NCBI GenBank assembly: GCA_938018155.1
Contig: CALIIG010000173.1
Span: 1-5,310, forward strand
Source: an uncultured Prevotella sp.
GTDB taxonomy: Bacteria; Bacteroidota; Bacteroidia; Bacteroidales; Bacteroidaceae
Direction of reading: 5' to 3'
Length of the DNA stretch: 5,310 nt
In this document: piece after piece, positions 1 to 5,310 of the stretch
How positions within the stretch are numbered: the stretch's first letter is position 1
Layout of the letters: every line of letters starts with the position of its first letter
Notes under the pieces: generated by a model
Databases searched by the model: none
Seen by the model: the letters and a program-made list of their open reading frames with translations, nothing else
What the model was told of the DNA's origin: nothing
Position numbers and translations under genes: made by a program

Positions 1-18
1 TAATTTATAATTATTTTA

Positions 19-204
19 TTATTTGTTTTCTTTAGAAATAACGATATTCGCCCATGACGTGAGACTTATTAAAGGACTTAAAGACAGAATGATAATGAAA
101 GAAAAATAAAACATTATCATGCCATTTAGATATAGAACAGCCATTATGGCAAAAGATAGAAGTCCGACAAGACTTAGATTTTTAATCAGCTGAGTTTGGT
201 TCAT
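19..204 (-). CDS. Small two-pass membrane protein, unknown function
   Basis: A 61-residue open frame whose family I do not recognise. Residues about 10-30 and 31-50 are strongly hydrophobic and read as two membrane segments joined by a very short turn near N27-G28. The N-terminus (MNQTQLIKN) and C-terminus (KENK) are polar and carry lysines, so both ends may face the cytoplasm, giving a helical hairpin in the inner membrane. The ATG lies 6 bp after the stop of the phosphoesterase gene on the same strand, which suggests it is the last gene of that transcript. I see no lipobox or cleavable signal peptide. No catalytic residues or cysteine motifs are visible, so no role is proposed. The close spacing and clean hydrophobic pattern favour a real gene, but an open frame of this length in AT-rich sequence can arise by chance. 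Confidence 0.55.
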   Translation of the reverse strand: MNQTQLIKNLSLVGLLSFAIMAVLYLNGMIMFYFSFIIILSLSPLISLTSWANIVISKENK

Positions 205-210
205 ACGATT

Positions 211-726
211 TTAACGGTTATCAGTTTTTACACGTTTTCCTAATGTTATAACCTCACAATCGGTAAATTTATTGCCTTCAACGGTAAGCCTTACGATGGT
301 TCTTTCTTTATGCCATCCTGTAACACCAGCTGCTCCAGGATTTATATGCAACAGCCCCAGCGACTTATCCGTCATCACTCTAAGAATATGTGAATGACCA
401 GATATAAATAGTTGTGGCGGGCTTGTGTAAATAAGATTACGTACAGAGGCATCATAATGTCCAGGATACCCTCCAATATGTTTCACCAAAACATCAACAT
501 CTTCTACTTTAAAACGCAGAATCTCGGGATAACGGTCGTGTATATCCCAGTCGTCTATATTACCATATACTGCTCTAAAACGCGGTTTCATAGCCTCAAA
601 TCGGTCAGCAATACCATTCCTGCCGATGTCACCTGCATGCCATATTTCATCACAGGCACCCAGATATTCCTCATACTTATCGTCCCAAAAACCGTGGGTA
701 TCACTTATTATACCTATCTTCATCAT
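211..726 (-). CDS. YfcE/MJ0936-family metallophosphoesterase
   Basis: A cytoplasmic calcineurin-like phosphoesterase of the small single-domain YfcE/MJ0936 type, which hydrolyses phosphodiester bonds using two metal ions; the natural substrate is unknown for most members. The metal-binding motifs appear in order: D9-T-H11, G32-D33, G55-N56 followed by D58-D59, H83, and the closing G110-H111-S112-H113. A conserved-looking N129-P130-G131 follows. The length of 171 residues is normal for the family, so the enzyme looks intact. The frame opens with two consecutive ATGs (724-726 and 721-723); family proteins usually begin MKIGIISDTHG, so the second may be the real start, a difference of one residue. 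There is no strong Shine-Dalgarno sequence (AAAGAG lies too far upstream). It follows the kinase-like gene after 71 bp and precedes the 61-residue gene by 6 bp. No promoter box is visible in the 71-bp gap, so read-through from upstream is likely. Confidence 0.9.
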   Translation of the reverse strand: MMKIGIISDTHGFWDDKYEEYLGACDEIWHAGDIGRNGIADRFEAMKPRFRAVYGNIDDWDIHDRYPEILRFKVEDVDVLVKHIGGYPGHYDASVRNLIYTSPPQLFISGHSHILRVMTDKSLGLLHINPGAAGVTGWHKERTIVRLTVEGNKFTDCEVITLGKRVKTDNR

Positions 727-797
727 ATCAATTGCTCTTTAAGCATAAGCATCAACTTAGAATTGGGGACAACACCTTATACATTATATTATAGGGG

Positions 798-1439
798 TTA
801 GCCGATATGTTCAAAACAATCACCAAACCTCTCTCTTATAAAAGAAGCTATAAGATCAACGGTTCTGTCAATATTCAGGACCGAACTGTTCACGCAGAGA
901 TCGTAACTTTCGGCTTTACCCCACTGTTTACCCGTATAATAGTTATAATATGACGCCCTGTCCTCCTCACGTTTACAAATATATTTCCGAGCCTCATTAC
1001 TTGTCAGATTATGTCGTTTACACACATTCTGTATACGTTGCTCCATATTAGCCGTGATAAATACGCTAACGGCATTCTTGTATTCTCTCAGAACATAATC
1101 AGCTGTACGCCCTACAAACACACTACTTCCTTCGTCGGCAGCCCTTTTTATTGCATCACTCTGGAACTGATACAGACTTTCCTGCGATATGTTATTTCTA
1201 TAAAAGTTATTCTCTCCCACCAATGGTACATGCACATGAAATAGCGATTTAAAGAATCCTTTCTGCTCATCGTTCTGCTCAAACAGCGTTTCGCTGAACC
1301 CGCTCTCACGAGCAGCGAGGTTTAAAAGCTCTTTATCATAAAGCTTGCAGCCAAATTTGTCAGCCAGCATACGGGCTATCATTCCGCCCCCAGAGCCTAT
1401 TTGACGGCCAATATTAATAATAATAGTTTGATTATTCAT
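798..1439 (-). CDS. Cytidylate kinase-like family protein
   Basis: A 213-residue P-loop protein of the cytidylate-kinase-like family (Pfam Cytidylate_kin2 type), predicted to be cytoplasmic. The nucleotide-binding loop is GRQIGSGGG at residues 11-19, followed by the typical Y34-D-K-E-L-L39, by VFVGRTADYVL (107-117), and by an arginine-rich lid-like segment (R157, D160, R161) leading to YYNYYTGKQWG (164-174) and a late YDLCVNSS (179-186). These match the family outline. Members are distinct from true Cmk and their substrate is generally not established, so calling it a CMP kinase would be a guess. The loop has no Walker lysine and has glycine at position 19, where I recall the family usually having arginine. 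Its ATG overlaps the MATE stop codon by 8 bp (ATGAATAA), and AGAAGG lies 6 nt upstream, so translation is probably coupled to the exporter gene. Confidence 0.85.
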   Translation of the reverse strand: MNNQTIIINIGRQIGSGGGMIARMLADKFGCKLYDKELLNLAARESGFSETLFEQNDEQKGFFKSLFHVHVPLVGENNFYRNNISQESLYQFQSDAIKRAADEGSSVFVGRTADYVLREYKNAVSVFITANMEQRIQNVCKRHNLTSNEARKYICKREEDRASYYNYYTGKQWGKAESYDLCVNSSVLNIDRTVDLIASFIRERFGDCFEHIG

Positions 1440-2811
1440 GATTAACCTTCTTTATCTGCTTGTTAAATTTCTTCAGGAAAATAGCCATCATTATTCCAGC
1501 CATAATCGATGCCACAAGGTCGGATGCAGGTAAACTATACCAAACACCATCAATTCCGTAGGACAAAGGCAATATATAAAGTAAAGGAATAAGGAAAAGA
1601 AGCTGACGGGAAAGTGAAAGGAAAATACTCACTTTCACCTTTTCAATACATTGGAAAAAGTTTGTTATTACCATTTGAAAGCCAACAAACGGGAAGAAAA
1701 ACATGTCTATCCTGATAGCCCTTGCCGACATGTTGACTAACGTTTCATTGTCAGTGAAAATACGTGCACAATGATGTGGGAGTATCATTGCGATAAGCCA
1801 GCCTATTGTCATAATCGTTACTGCTGATATTAAAGCCAACTTTAGTACACGCTCCAACCTGTCAATCTGCTGACTTCCATAGTTATATCCGGCAATAGGC
1901 TGCATGCCTTGGTTCAACCCCATGATGAACATGAGAAACACTGTGCCAATCGCATTAGCTATTCCATAGGACCCAACAGCCCAGTCGCCACCATAACGTA
2001 CAAACTGATTATTCATAAAAATAACCACGACACACGCACATACATTCATAAGGAAAGGAGAAATGCCTATACCTATAATGTTTTTTACAAGATCATTCTT
2101 CAGGCGATATATTCCTTTTTTGAGGTGAAGCAGTTCATTACTGTTCATAAATAACTTAAGCTGATATACTAAAGCCAGCGACTGTGAGATAACTGTTGCC
2201 AATGCTGCGCCCCTTATCCCCCAATGCCACCATCGTATAAAGATGATGTCCAGGATAACATTCATGAGCACTGTAAAAATAGTGGCATACATTGCCTGGC
2301 GCGGTTTAGATGCAACACGTAGCACAGCATTCAGGCCAAAGTACATATGGGTGACCATATTCCCCGCTAAAATTACCTCCATAAAACTGCGGGCATAAGG
2401 TAACGTTTGGCTACTCGCGCCGAAAAAACGAAGTATTGGATCAAGGAATATTAAACAAATTACCGAAAAGACAAAACCTACAATCAGGTTCAGTGTGACA
2501 GTATTACCCAACAATACTTCAGCTGTTTTGTAATCTTTCTGACCTAATCGCACTGATATAACTGTTGAAGCACCGATACCTACCGCTGCGCCGAAAGCAC
2601 CAGAAAGATTCATAAAAGGGAACGTTATGGCTAAACCAGAAATACCCATTGGTCCAACCTCATGGCCAATAAAGGCTCTATCAATGATATTATAGAGTGA
2701 GGATGCCGTCATGGCAATAATTGCCGGCATAGCGTATTGAAACAACAGTTGCCCAACAGGATGGGTACCGAGCTCTAAAGTAGCCTTCCTACTCGAGTTT
2801 TCATTATCCAT
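1432..2811 (-). CDS. MATE family efflux transporter
   Basis: An inner-membrane exporter of the MATE family, which pumps out drugs or metabolites using a Na+ or H+ gradient; the substrate cannot be read from sequence. The 459 residues give about twelve hydrophobic segments in two MatE repeats (roughly 20-200 and 245-440). Typical landmarks are P29 in the first segment, NIIDRAFIGH (41-50), SVRLGQKD (86-93), LRVASKPRQAM (164-174), N184 and D188, and MGLNQGMQPIAGYNYG (297-312). Length and motifs are normal, so it looks functional. The open frame extends upstream to an ATG at 2853, adding 14 residues (MLNPKCFSYFCRSY). I reject that start because the minus-strand TACTTTTG box at 2829-2822 lies inside the extension, so a transcript from that promoter would begin too late to include it. 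From 2811 the protein begins MDNENSSRKATLELGTHPVG, like relatives. It is the first gene of the leftward group and overlaps the kinase-like gene by 8 bp. Confidence 0.92.
   Translation of the reverse strand: MDNENSSRKATLELGTHPVGQLLFQYAMPAIIAMTASSLYNIIDRAFIGHEVGPMGISGLAITFPFMNLSGAFGAAVGIGASTVISVRLGQKDYKTAEVLLGNTVTLNLIVGFVFSVICLIFLDPILRFFGASSQTLPYARSFMEVILAGNMVTHMYFGLNAVLRVASKPRQAMYATIFTVLMNVILDIIFIRWWHWGIRGAALATVISQSLALVYQLKLFMNSNELLHLKKGIYRLKNDLVKNIIGIGISPFLMNVCACVVVIFMNNQFVRYGGDWAVGSYGIANAIGTVFLMFIMGLNQGMQPIAGYNYGSQQIDRLERVLKLALISAVTIMTIGWLIAMILPHHCARIFTDNETLVNMSARAIRIDMFFFPFVGFQMVITNFFQCIEKVKVSIFLSLSRQLLFLIPLLYILPLSYGIDGVWYSLPASDLVASIMAGIMMAIFLKKFNKQIKKVNHE
1446..1451 (-). promoter_or_regulatory. 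Shine-Dalgarno-like site for the kinase-like gene
   Basis: Read on the minus strand, AGAAGG ends 6 nt before the ATG at 1439-1437. It lies inside the last codons of the MATE gene. Most genes in this window lack such a site, as is usual in Bacteroidetes. It supports the chosen start and coupled re-initiation after the MATE stop. Confidence 0.45.
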
Positions 2812-2821
2812 ATAACTTCTG

Positions 2822-2829
2822 CAAAAGTA
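2822..2829 (-). promoter_or_regulatory. Promoter -7 box for the MATE gene group
   Basis: The minus strand reads TACTTTTG, an exact match to the Bacteroidetes -7 consensus TAnnTTTG. No TTTG is present at the expected -33 distance (about 2849-2853 reads GTGC on minus), so the upstream half is weak. Only 10 nt separate the box from the ATG at 2811, which leaves a leader of just a few bases. Confidence 0.6.
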
Positions 2830-2838
2830 AGAAAAACA

Positions 2839-2870
2839 TTTGGGATTCAGCACTTTTCAACTTACTTTTG
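2839..2870 (+). promoter_or_regulatory. Promoter for xseA (-33 TTTG and -7 TACTTTTG)
   Basis: TTTG at 2839-2842 is followed by a 20-bp spacer and TACTTTTG at 2863-2870. This fits the Bacteroidetes housekeeping promoter form TTTG...TAnnTTTG with normal spacing. Transcription should begin around 2874-2878, which leaves roughly 20-25 nt of leader before the ATG at 2899 and rules against the ATG at 2872. Confidence 0.7.
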
Positions 2871-2898
2871 CATGAAACTAATCAAGAACTCCATTACA

Positions 2899-4149
2899 AT
2901 GGATACATCTTTTTCAGCATCAACCAAAGCACTGACCCTCTTCGAGTTGAACAATATGGTTCAGAAAGCCATTGCCACTACAATGGATAAAGACTACTGG
3001 GTTGAGGCAGAACTTTCAGAAATAAGAGAAGTAAGGGGGCATTGTTTTATGGAATTGATTCAGAAAGATTTGTTATCTCCTACGCCAATAGCACGCGCTT
3101 CGGCAAAATGCTGGAAAGCAACCTGGAACCGAATACGTCCTCGTTTTGAAAGTATTACCGGACAAATACTACATCAGGGCATGAAAGTGATGCTCCTTGT
3201 TCATCCCGATTTTCACGAAGCCTATGGCTTCTCCTGGATAGTTTCAGACATTGATTCCACCTATACATTAGGTGATATGGCACGTAAACGGATGGAAATT
3301 ATCAATCAGTTAAAGGAAGAAGGTGTGTTTGATTTACAAAAAGAGCTAACGCTTCCACTATTTCCACAACATATTGCTGTAATTTCCAGCGAAAATGCAG
3401 CAGGCTATGGCGATTTCTGTAACCAGTTATTTAATAACGATTACGGTTTCTCATTCATGCCTGTTCTTTTCCCATCTATTATGCAAGGCGACATGGTTGA
3501 GCAGAGTATTGTAGCTGCTCTCAATGCCATAAATGCTGAAGCAGACAACTTTGATGTTGTTGTTATCATACGAGGCGGTGGTGCAACAGCCGACATGAGT
3601 GGCTTTGACACCCTCTTACTGGCTGAAAATGTAGCCAATTTTCCTTTACCCGTTATCACCGGTATTGGGCATGAGCGGGATGAAAGCGTACTCGACATGG
3701 TATCACACACCCGAGTAAAGACACCAACGGCAGCTGCGGCTTTTCTCATTGACTGCCTTGCGCAGGTATGGGCACATATCAACGACTGTCAAAATACGAT
3801 TACACAACTTGTTCGTCAATACATAAGCTCTGAGCCTTCACGATTAGAACGCCTCTCCTCTCGTCTTACATCGCTTATCCGCGACCGTATTACCCATGAA
3901 CAATTCCGGCTTTCTACACTCAACGCAAGTCTTAAACCTGCAACCGAACGTATAATAACAATCCGGAAAAATCGTATAGAACAACTTTCTATCAGAGCCA
4001 AATCGTTAGATCCCAAGCTGTTATTAAAACGAGGTTATAGTATTACAACAATTAATGGGAAGGCTATACGCAAAGCATCAATATTAAAGCATGGAGATGA
4101 AATTGTAACACTATTCGAAAACGGCTCTGTTCATTCGCTTGTAAAATAA
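2899..4149 (+). CDS. xseA: Exodeoxyribonuclease VII large subunit
   Basis: Catalytic subunit of exonuclease VII, which with XseB cuts single-stranded DNA from both ends into short acid-soluble pieces and acts in repair and recombination in the cytoplasm. From the ATG at 2899 it has 416 residues. An N-terminal OB-fold for DNA binding spans about 11-115 (YWVEAELSEI at 33-42, GHCFMELIQKD at 47-57). The catalytic domain has EEGVFDLQKELTLPLFPQ (140-157), ISSENAAGYGDF (162-173), RGGGATADMSGFD (225-237), TGIGHERDESVLD (254-266) and TRVKTPTAAAA (271-281). A helical, coiled-coil-like region (about 290-370) should bind XseB, and the C-terminus carries the family RGYSIT and GDEIVT motifs. E. coli XseA is 456 residues, so this is slightly short but complete. 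The frame opens at 2872 with nine extra residues, but that ATG lies 2 bp after the -7 box and should not be transcribed. xseB follows after 87 bp. Confidence 0.95.
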   Translation: MDTSFSASTKALTLFELNNMVQKAIATTMDKDYWVEAELSEIREVRGHCFMELIQKDLLSPTPIARASAKCWKATWNRIRPRFESITGQILHQGMKVMLLVHPDFHEAYGFSWIVSDIDSTYTLGDMARKRMEIINQLKEEGVFDLQKELTLPLFPQHIAVISSENAAGYGDFCNQLFNNDYGFSFMPVLFPSIMQGDMVEQSIVAALNAINAEADNFDVVVIIRGGGATADMSGFDTLLLAENVANFPLPVITGIGHERDESVLDMVSHTRVKTPTAAAAFLIDCLAQVWAHINDCQNTITQLVRQYISSEPSRLERLSSRLTSLIRDRITHEQFRLSTLNASLKPATERIITIRKNRIEQLSIRAKSLDPKLLLKRGYSITTINGKAIRKASILKHGDEIVTLFENGSVHSLVK

Positions 4150-4152
4150 ATC

Positions 4153-4184
4153 TTTGAAAGTTCCTGTTTAAAGACATATTTTTC
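4153..4184 (+). promoter_or_regulatory. Possible weak promoter for xseB
   Basis: TTTG at 4153-4156 is followed by a 20-bp spacer and TATTTTTC at 4177-4184, which differs from TAnnTTTG only in the last base. The spacing equals that of the xseA promoter. It lies just after the xseA stop, with about 50 nt between the box and the xseB start. The mismatch and AT-rich context keep confidence low. Confidence 0.3.
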
Positions 4185-4236
4185 GATAATTCATACCCCA
4201 TCATCATACACGAATAAATTCAAACACTTCACTATC

Positions 4237-4431
4237 ATGGTAAAGGAAAATATTAAATACGAAGAGGCTGTTCATCAACTTGAGGATATTGTACATAAGT
4301 TAGAAGAAGGAGAACTCGACATCGATGAGCTTACCAGAGAACTTAAAAAGGCACAGAAGCTCATTTCTTTATGCAAACAACGACTGACTAAAACCGATGA
4401 AGAAATACAAAAAATATTGGATGACGAATGA
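4237..4431 (+). CDS. xseB: Exodeoxyribonuclease VII small subunit
   Basis: The 64-residue small subunit of exonuclease VII. It has no catalytic site; it forms a helical hairpin that binds the long helical part of XseA and is needed for nuclease activity. The family pattern is clear: YEEAVHQLEDIVHKLE (8-23), GELDIDEL (25-32) at the turn, then a second helix with C46-K-Q-R-L and TDEEIQKIL (53-61). Length is normal (family about 60-85). The ATG at 4237 is the first in the frame and has no Shine-Dalgarno sequence. In many genomes xseB touches or overlaps xseA; here they are 87 bp apart, with a possible promoter in the gap. Several XseB copies are needed per XseA in the E. coli enzyme, so extra expression of xseB would make sense, though this is inference. 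Confidence 0.93.
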   Translation: MVKENIKYEEAVHQLEDIVHKLEEGELDIDELTRELKKAQKLISLCKQRLTKTDEEIQKILDDE

Positions 4432-4590
4432 AAACAGTAGTCGTGAGCGCAATTTATGAACAATCAACAGACATAAGATATAGCTCAAAGGTTTACAATT
4501 TTTATATGAATTAAGTATTCAGAGCATACGATCTCACATTCATTTGAGAAGACAAAGGACCTGTTCACCTCTGTTTTCTTATTTTTTTCA

Positions 4591-4598
4591 TACCTTTG
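4591..4598 (+). promoter_or_regulatory. Promoter -7 box for trmB
   Basis: TACCTTTG exactly matches TAnnTTTG and is a very common form in Bacteroidales. It ends 28 nt before the trmB ATG, giving a leader of about 22-25 nt. No clear TTTG is seen about 20 bp upstream (only CTG around 4571-4573), so the -33 half is poor. It suggests trmB is transcribed separately from xseAB. Confidence 0.6.
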
Positions 4599-4626
4599 CC
4601 TCTAAATCATCAGGAATATTTATTAT

Positions 4627-5310
4627 ATGGGAAAAGGCAAACTGGCAAAATTTGCAGAAATGGAAACCTTTAAAAACGTATTCCAATATCCTTATTCTGC
4701 AATTGAAAACATCCCCTTCGACATGCAAGGACAGTGGCGGGCACGCTATTTTCATAACAGCAACCCTATCGTTCTCGAGCTGGGATGCGGTAAAGGCGAA
4801 TATACCGTTGGCCTGGCAAAACTCTTCTCTAACATCAATTTTATTGGTATAGACATTAAGGGAGCACGCATGTGGACGGGAGCACGTTTAGCTCTCGAGC
4901 AGAAAATGGAGAACGTTGCCTTTCTTAGAACCAACATCGAAATTATTGATCGTTTCTTTGCCAAGGATGAAGTACAGGAAATCTGGCTTACTTTTTCTGA
5001 CCCCCAAATGAAGAATCCCCGCAAGCGTCTCACCTCAACCTTCTTCATGGAACGCTACCGCCGGTTTCTCATTAATGGCGGATTGATTCATCTTAAAACT
5101 GATTCAAACTTCCTATTTACTTATACCCGGTTAATGATTGAGAAGAATCGTCTGCCTGTTGATGTCGTTACCGAGGATCTTTACCATCACACTCCTTCTG
5201 TATTAATGGGTTCTCCTTTGCTCTCAATACAAACTTATTATGAATCCATGTGGATTAACAGAGGACTGAATATTCACTACATCGGCTTTCATCTTCCTCA
5301 CGAAGGACAA
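4627..5310 (+). CDS. trmB: tRNA (guanine-N7-)-methyltransferase, 3' end outside window
   Basis: TrmB uses S-adenosylmethionine to methylate N7 of guanosine 46 in the tRNA variable loop. The first 228 codons are present with no stop; related proteins are about 230-260 residues, so only a short C-terminal piece is missing. The SAM-binding motif I is [12 protein letters not shown] (49-60), followed by [15 protein letters not shown] (72-86) and the substrate-side block [15 protein letters not shown] (122-136), then HLKTDS (156-161) and [14 protein letters not shown] near the end. E. coli TrmB has FPDPW in place of FSDPQ; from memory the FSDPQ form is usual in Bacteroidetes. The ATG at 4627 lies about 22-25 nt after the likely transcription start, and the next in-frame ATG (M12) would remove conserved-looking N-terminal sequence ([11 protein letters not shown]). 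A partial AGGA at 4612-4615 is too distant to be a strong ribosome site. Confidence 0.93.
   Translation, partial: MGKGKLAKFAEMETFKNVFQYPYSAIENIPFDMQGQWRARYFHNSNPIVLELGCGKGEYTVGLAKLFSNINFIGIDIKGARMWTGARLALEQKMENVAFLRTNIEIIDRFFAKDEVQEIWLTFSDPQMKNPRKRLTSTFFMERYRRFLINGGLIHLKTDSNFLFTYTRLMIEKNRLPVDVVTEDLYHHTPSVLMGSPLLSIQTYYESMWINRGLNIHYIGFHLPHEGQ

Larger units (their letters stand above)
2820..2872. repeat. Perfect 12-bp inverted repeat holding both -7 boxes
   Basis: The left arm TGCAAAAGTAAG (2820-2831) is the exact reverse complement of the right arm CTTACTTTTGCA (2861-2872); the 29-bp spacer is 2832-2860. Each arm contains one outward-facing TACTTTTG box. The symmetry may simply be two similar promoters placed back to back, or it may be a regulator-binding site. 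The spacer also carries the plus-strand TTTG element. Confidence 0.7.

Noticed and set aside
727..797. Gap between the kinase-like and phosphoesterase genes searched for a promoter or hairpin
   Set aside because: No TAnnTTTG box on the minus strand and no stable inverted repeat; only a short tandem ATGCTT-ATGCTT, which is too small to mean anything.
412..801. 129-codon plus-strand open frame
   Set aside because: It is fully antisense to the metallophosphoesterase and its downstream gap; the phosphoesterase has all its metal motifs, and the plus-strand peptide shows no family pattern.
3441..3782. 113-codon minus-strand open frame
   Set aside because: It lies opposite the catalytic core of xseA, including the RGGG and GIGHE motifs, and its sequence is a mirror of that coding region.
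4151..4183. Hairpin after xseA (TCTTT/AAAGA arms, then AAA/TTT, 7-nt loop) followed by a T-run, considered as a terminator
   Set aside because: The stem has only one G-C pair and a bulged G, too weak for a convincing intrinsic terminator, and it coincides with the possible xseB promoter.
4532..4549. TCTCA/TGAGA inverted repeat between xseB and trmB
   Set aside because: A 5-bp stem with an 8-nt loop and no following T-run is expected by chance and cannot be called a terminator.
4544..4852. 102-codon plus-strand open frame over the trmB start
   Set aside because: It overlaps the trmB promoter box and SAM-binding region in another frame, while the trmB frame carries every family motif.
1..5310. 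Defence island, mobile element, CRISPR, tRNA or riboswitch
   Set aside because: All sizeable genes fit common chromosomal families, no long direct or terminal repeats were noticed by eye, and no RNA-gene fold stood out. Structure-based RNA searches were not possible here.

Overview
The window looks like ordinary chromosomal DNA from a Bacteroidales bacterium, probably Prevotellaceae or a close relative. Three things suggest this. Three promoter -7 boxes match the Bacteroidetes form TAnnTTTG rather than a TATAAT box. Most start codons lack a strong Shine-Dalgarno sequence. The XseA, TrmB and MATE protein sequences look like Bacteroidales versions. The genus assignment is inference. No transposase, integrase, phage gene, CRISPR array, tRNA or rRNA is visible.

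Layout. About 2.8 kb on the left is a leftward (minus-strand) group of four genes. In order of transcription they are a MATE-family exporter, a cytidylate-kinase-like protein whose start overlaps the MATE stop by 8 bp, a YfcE/MJ0936-type metallophosphoesterase, and a 61-residue protein with two membrane segments and no recognised family. The right-hand 2.4 kb runs rightward: xseA and xseB (large and small subunits of exonuclease VII), then trmB (tRNA m7G46 methyltransferase), which is cut by the right edge of the window after 228 codons.

The two groups diverge from one compact control region (about 2812-2898). It holds two outward-facing TACTTTTG boxes inside a perfect 12-bp inverted repeat. 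These boxes also decide the start codons: the longest open frames of both the MATE gene and xseA begin upstream of, or at, the likely transcription start, so the downstream ATGs (2811 on minus, 2899 on plus) are preferred. Further promoter-like boxes lie before xseB (weak) and trmB (good).

Function. XseA and XseB form one nuclease that degrades single-stranded DNA; trmB is a housekeeping tRNA-modification gene that seems to have its own promoter. In the leftward group, the tight coupling of an exporter to a kinase-like protein of unknown substrate is the most interesting arrangement. I see no convincing new defence, mobile or regulatory system; the findings are modest leads.
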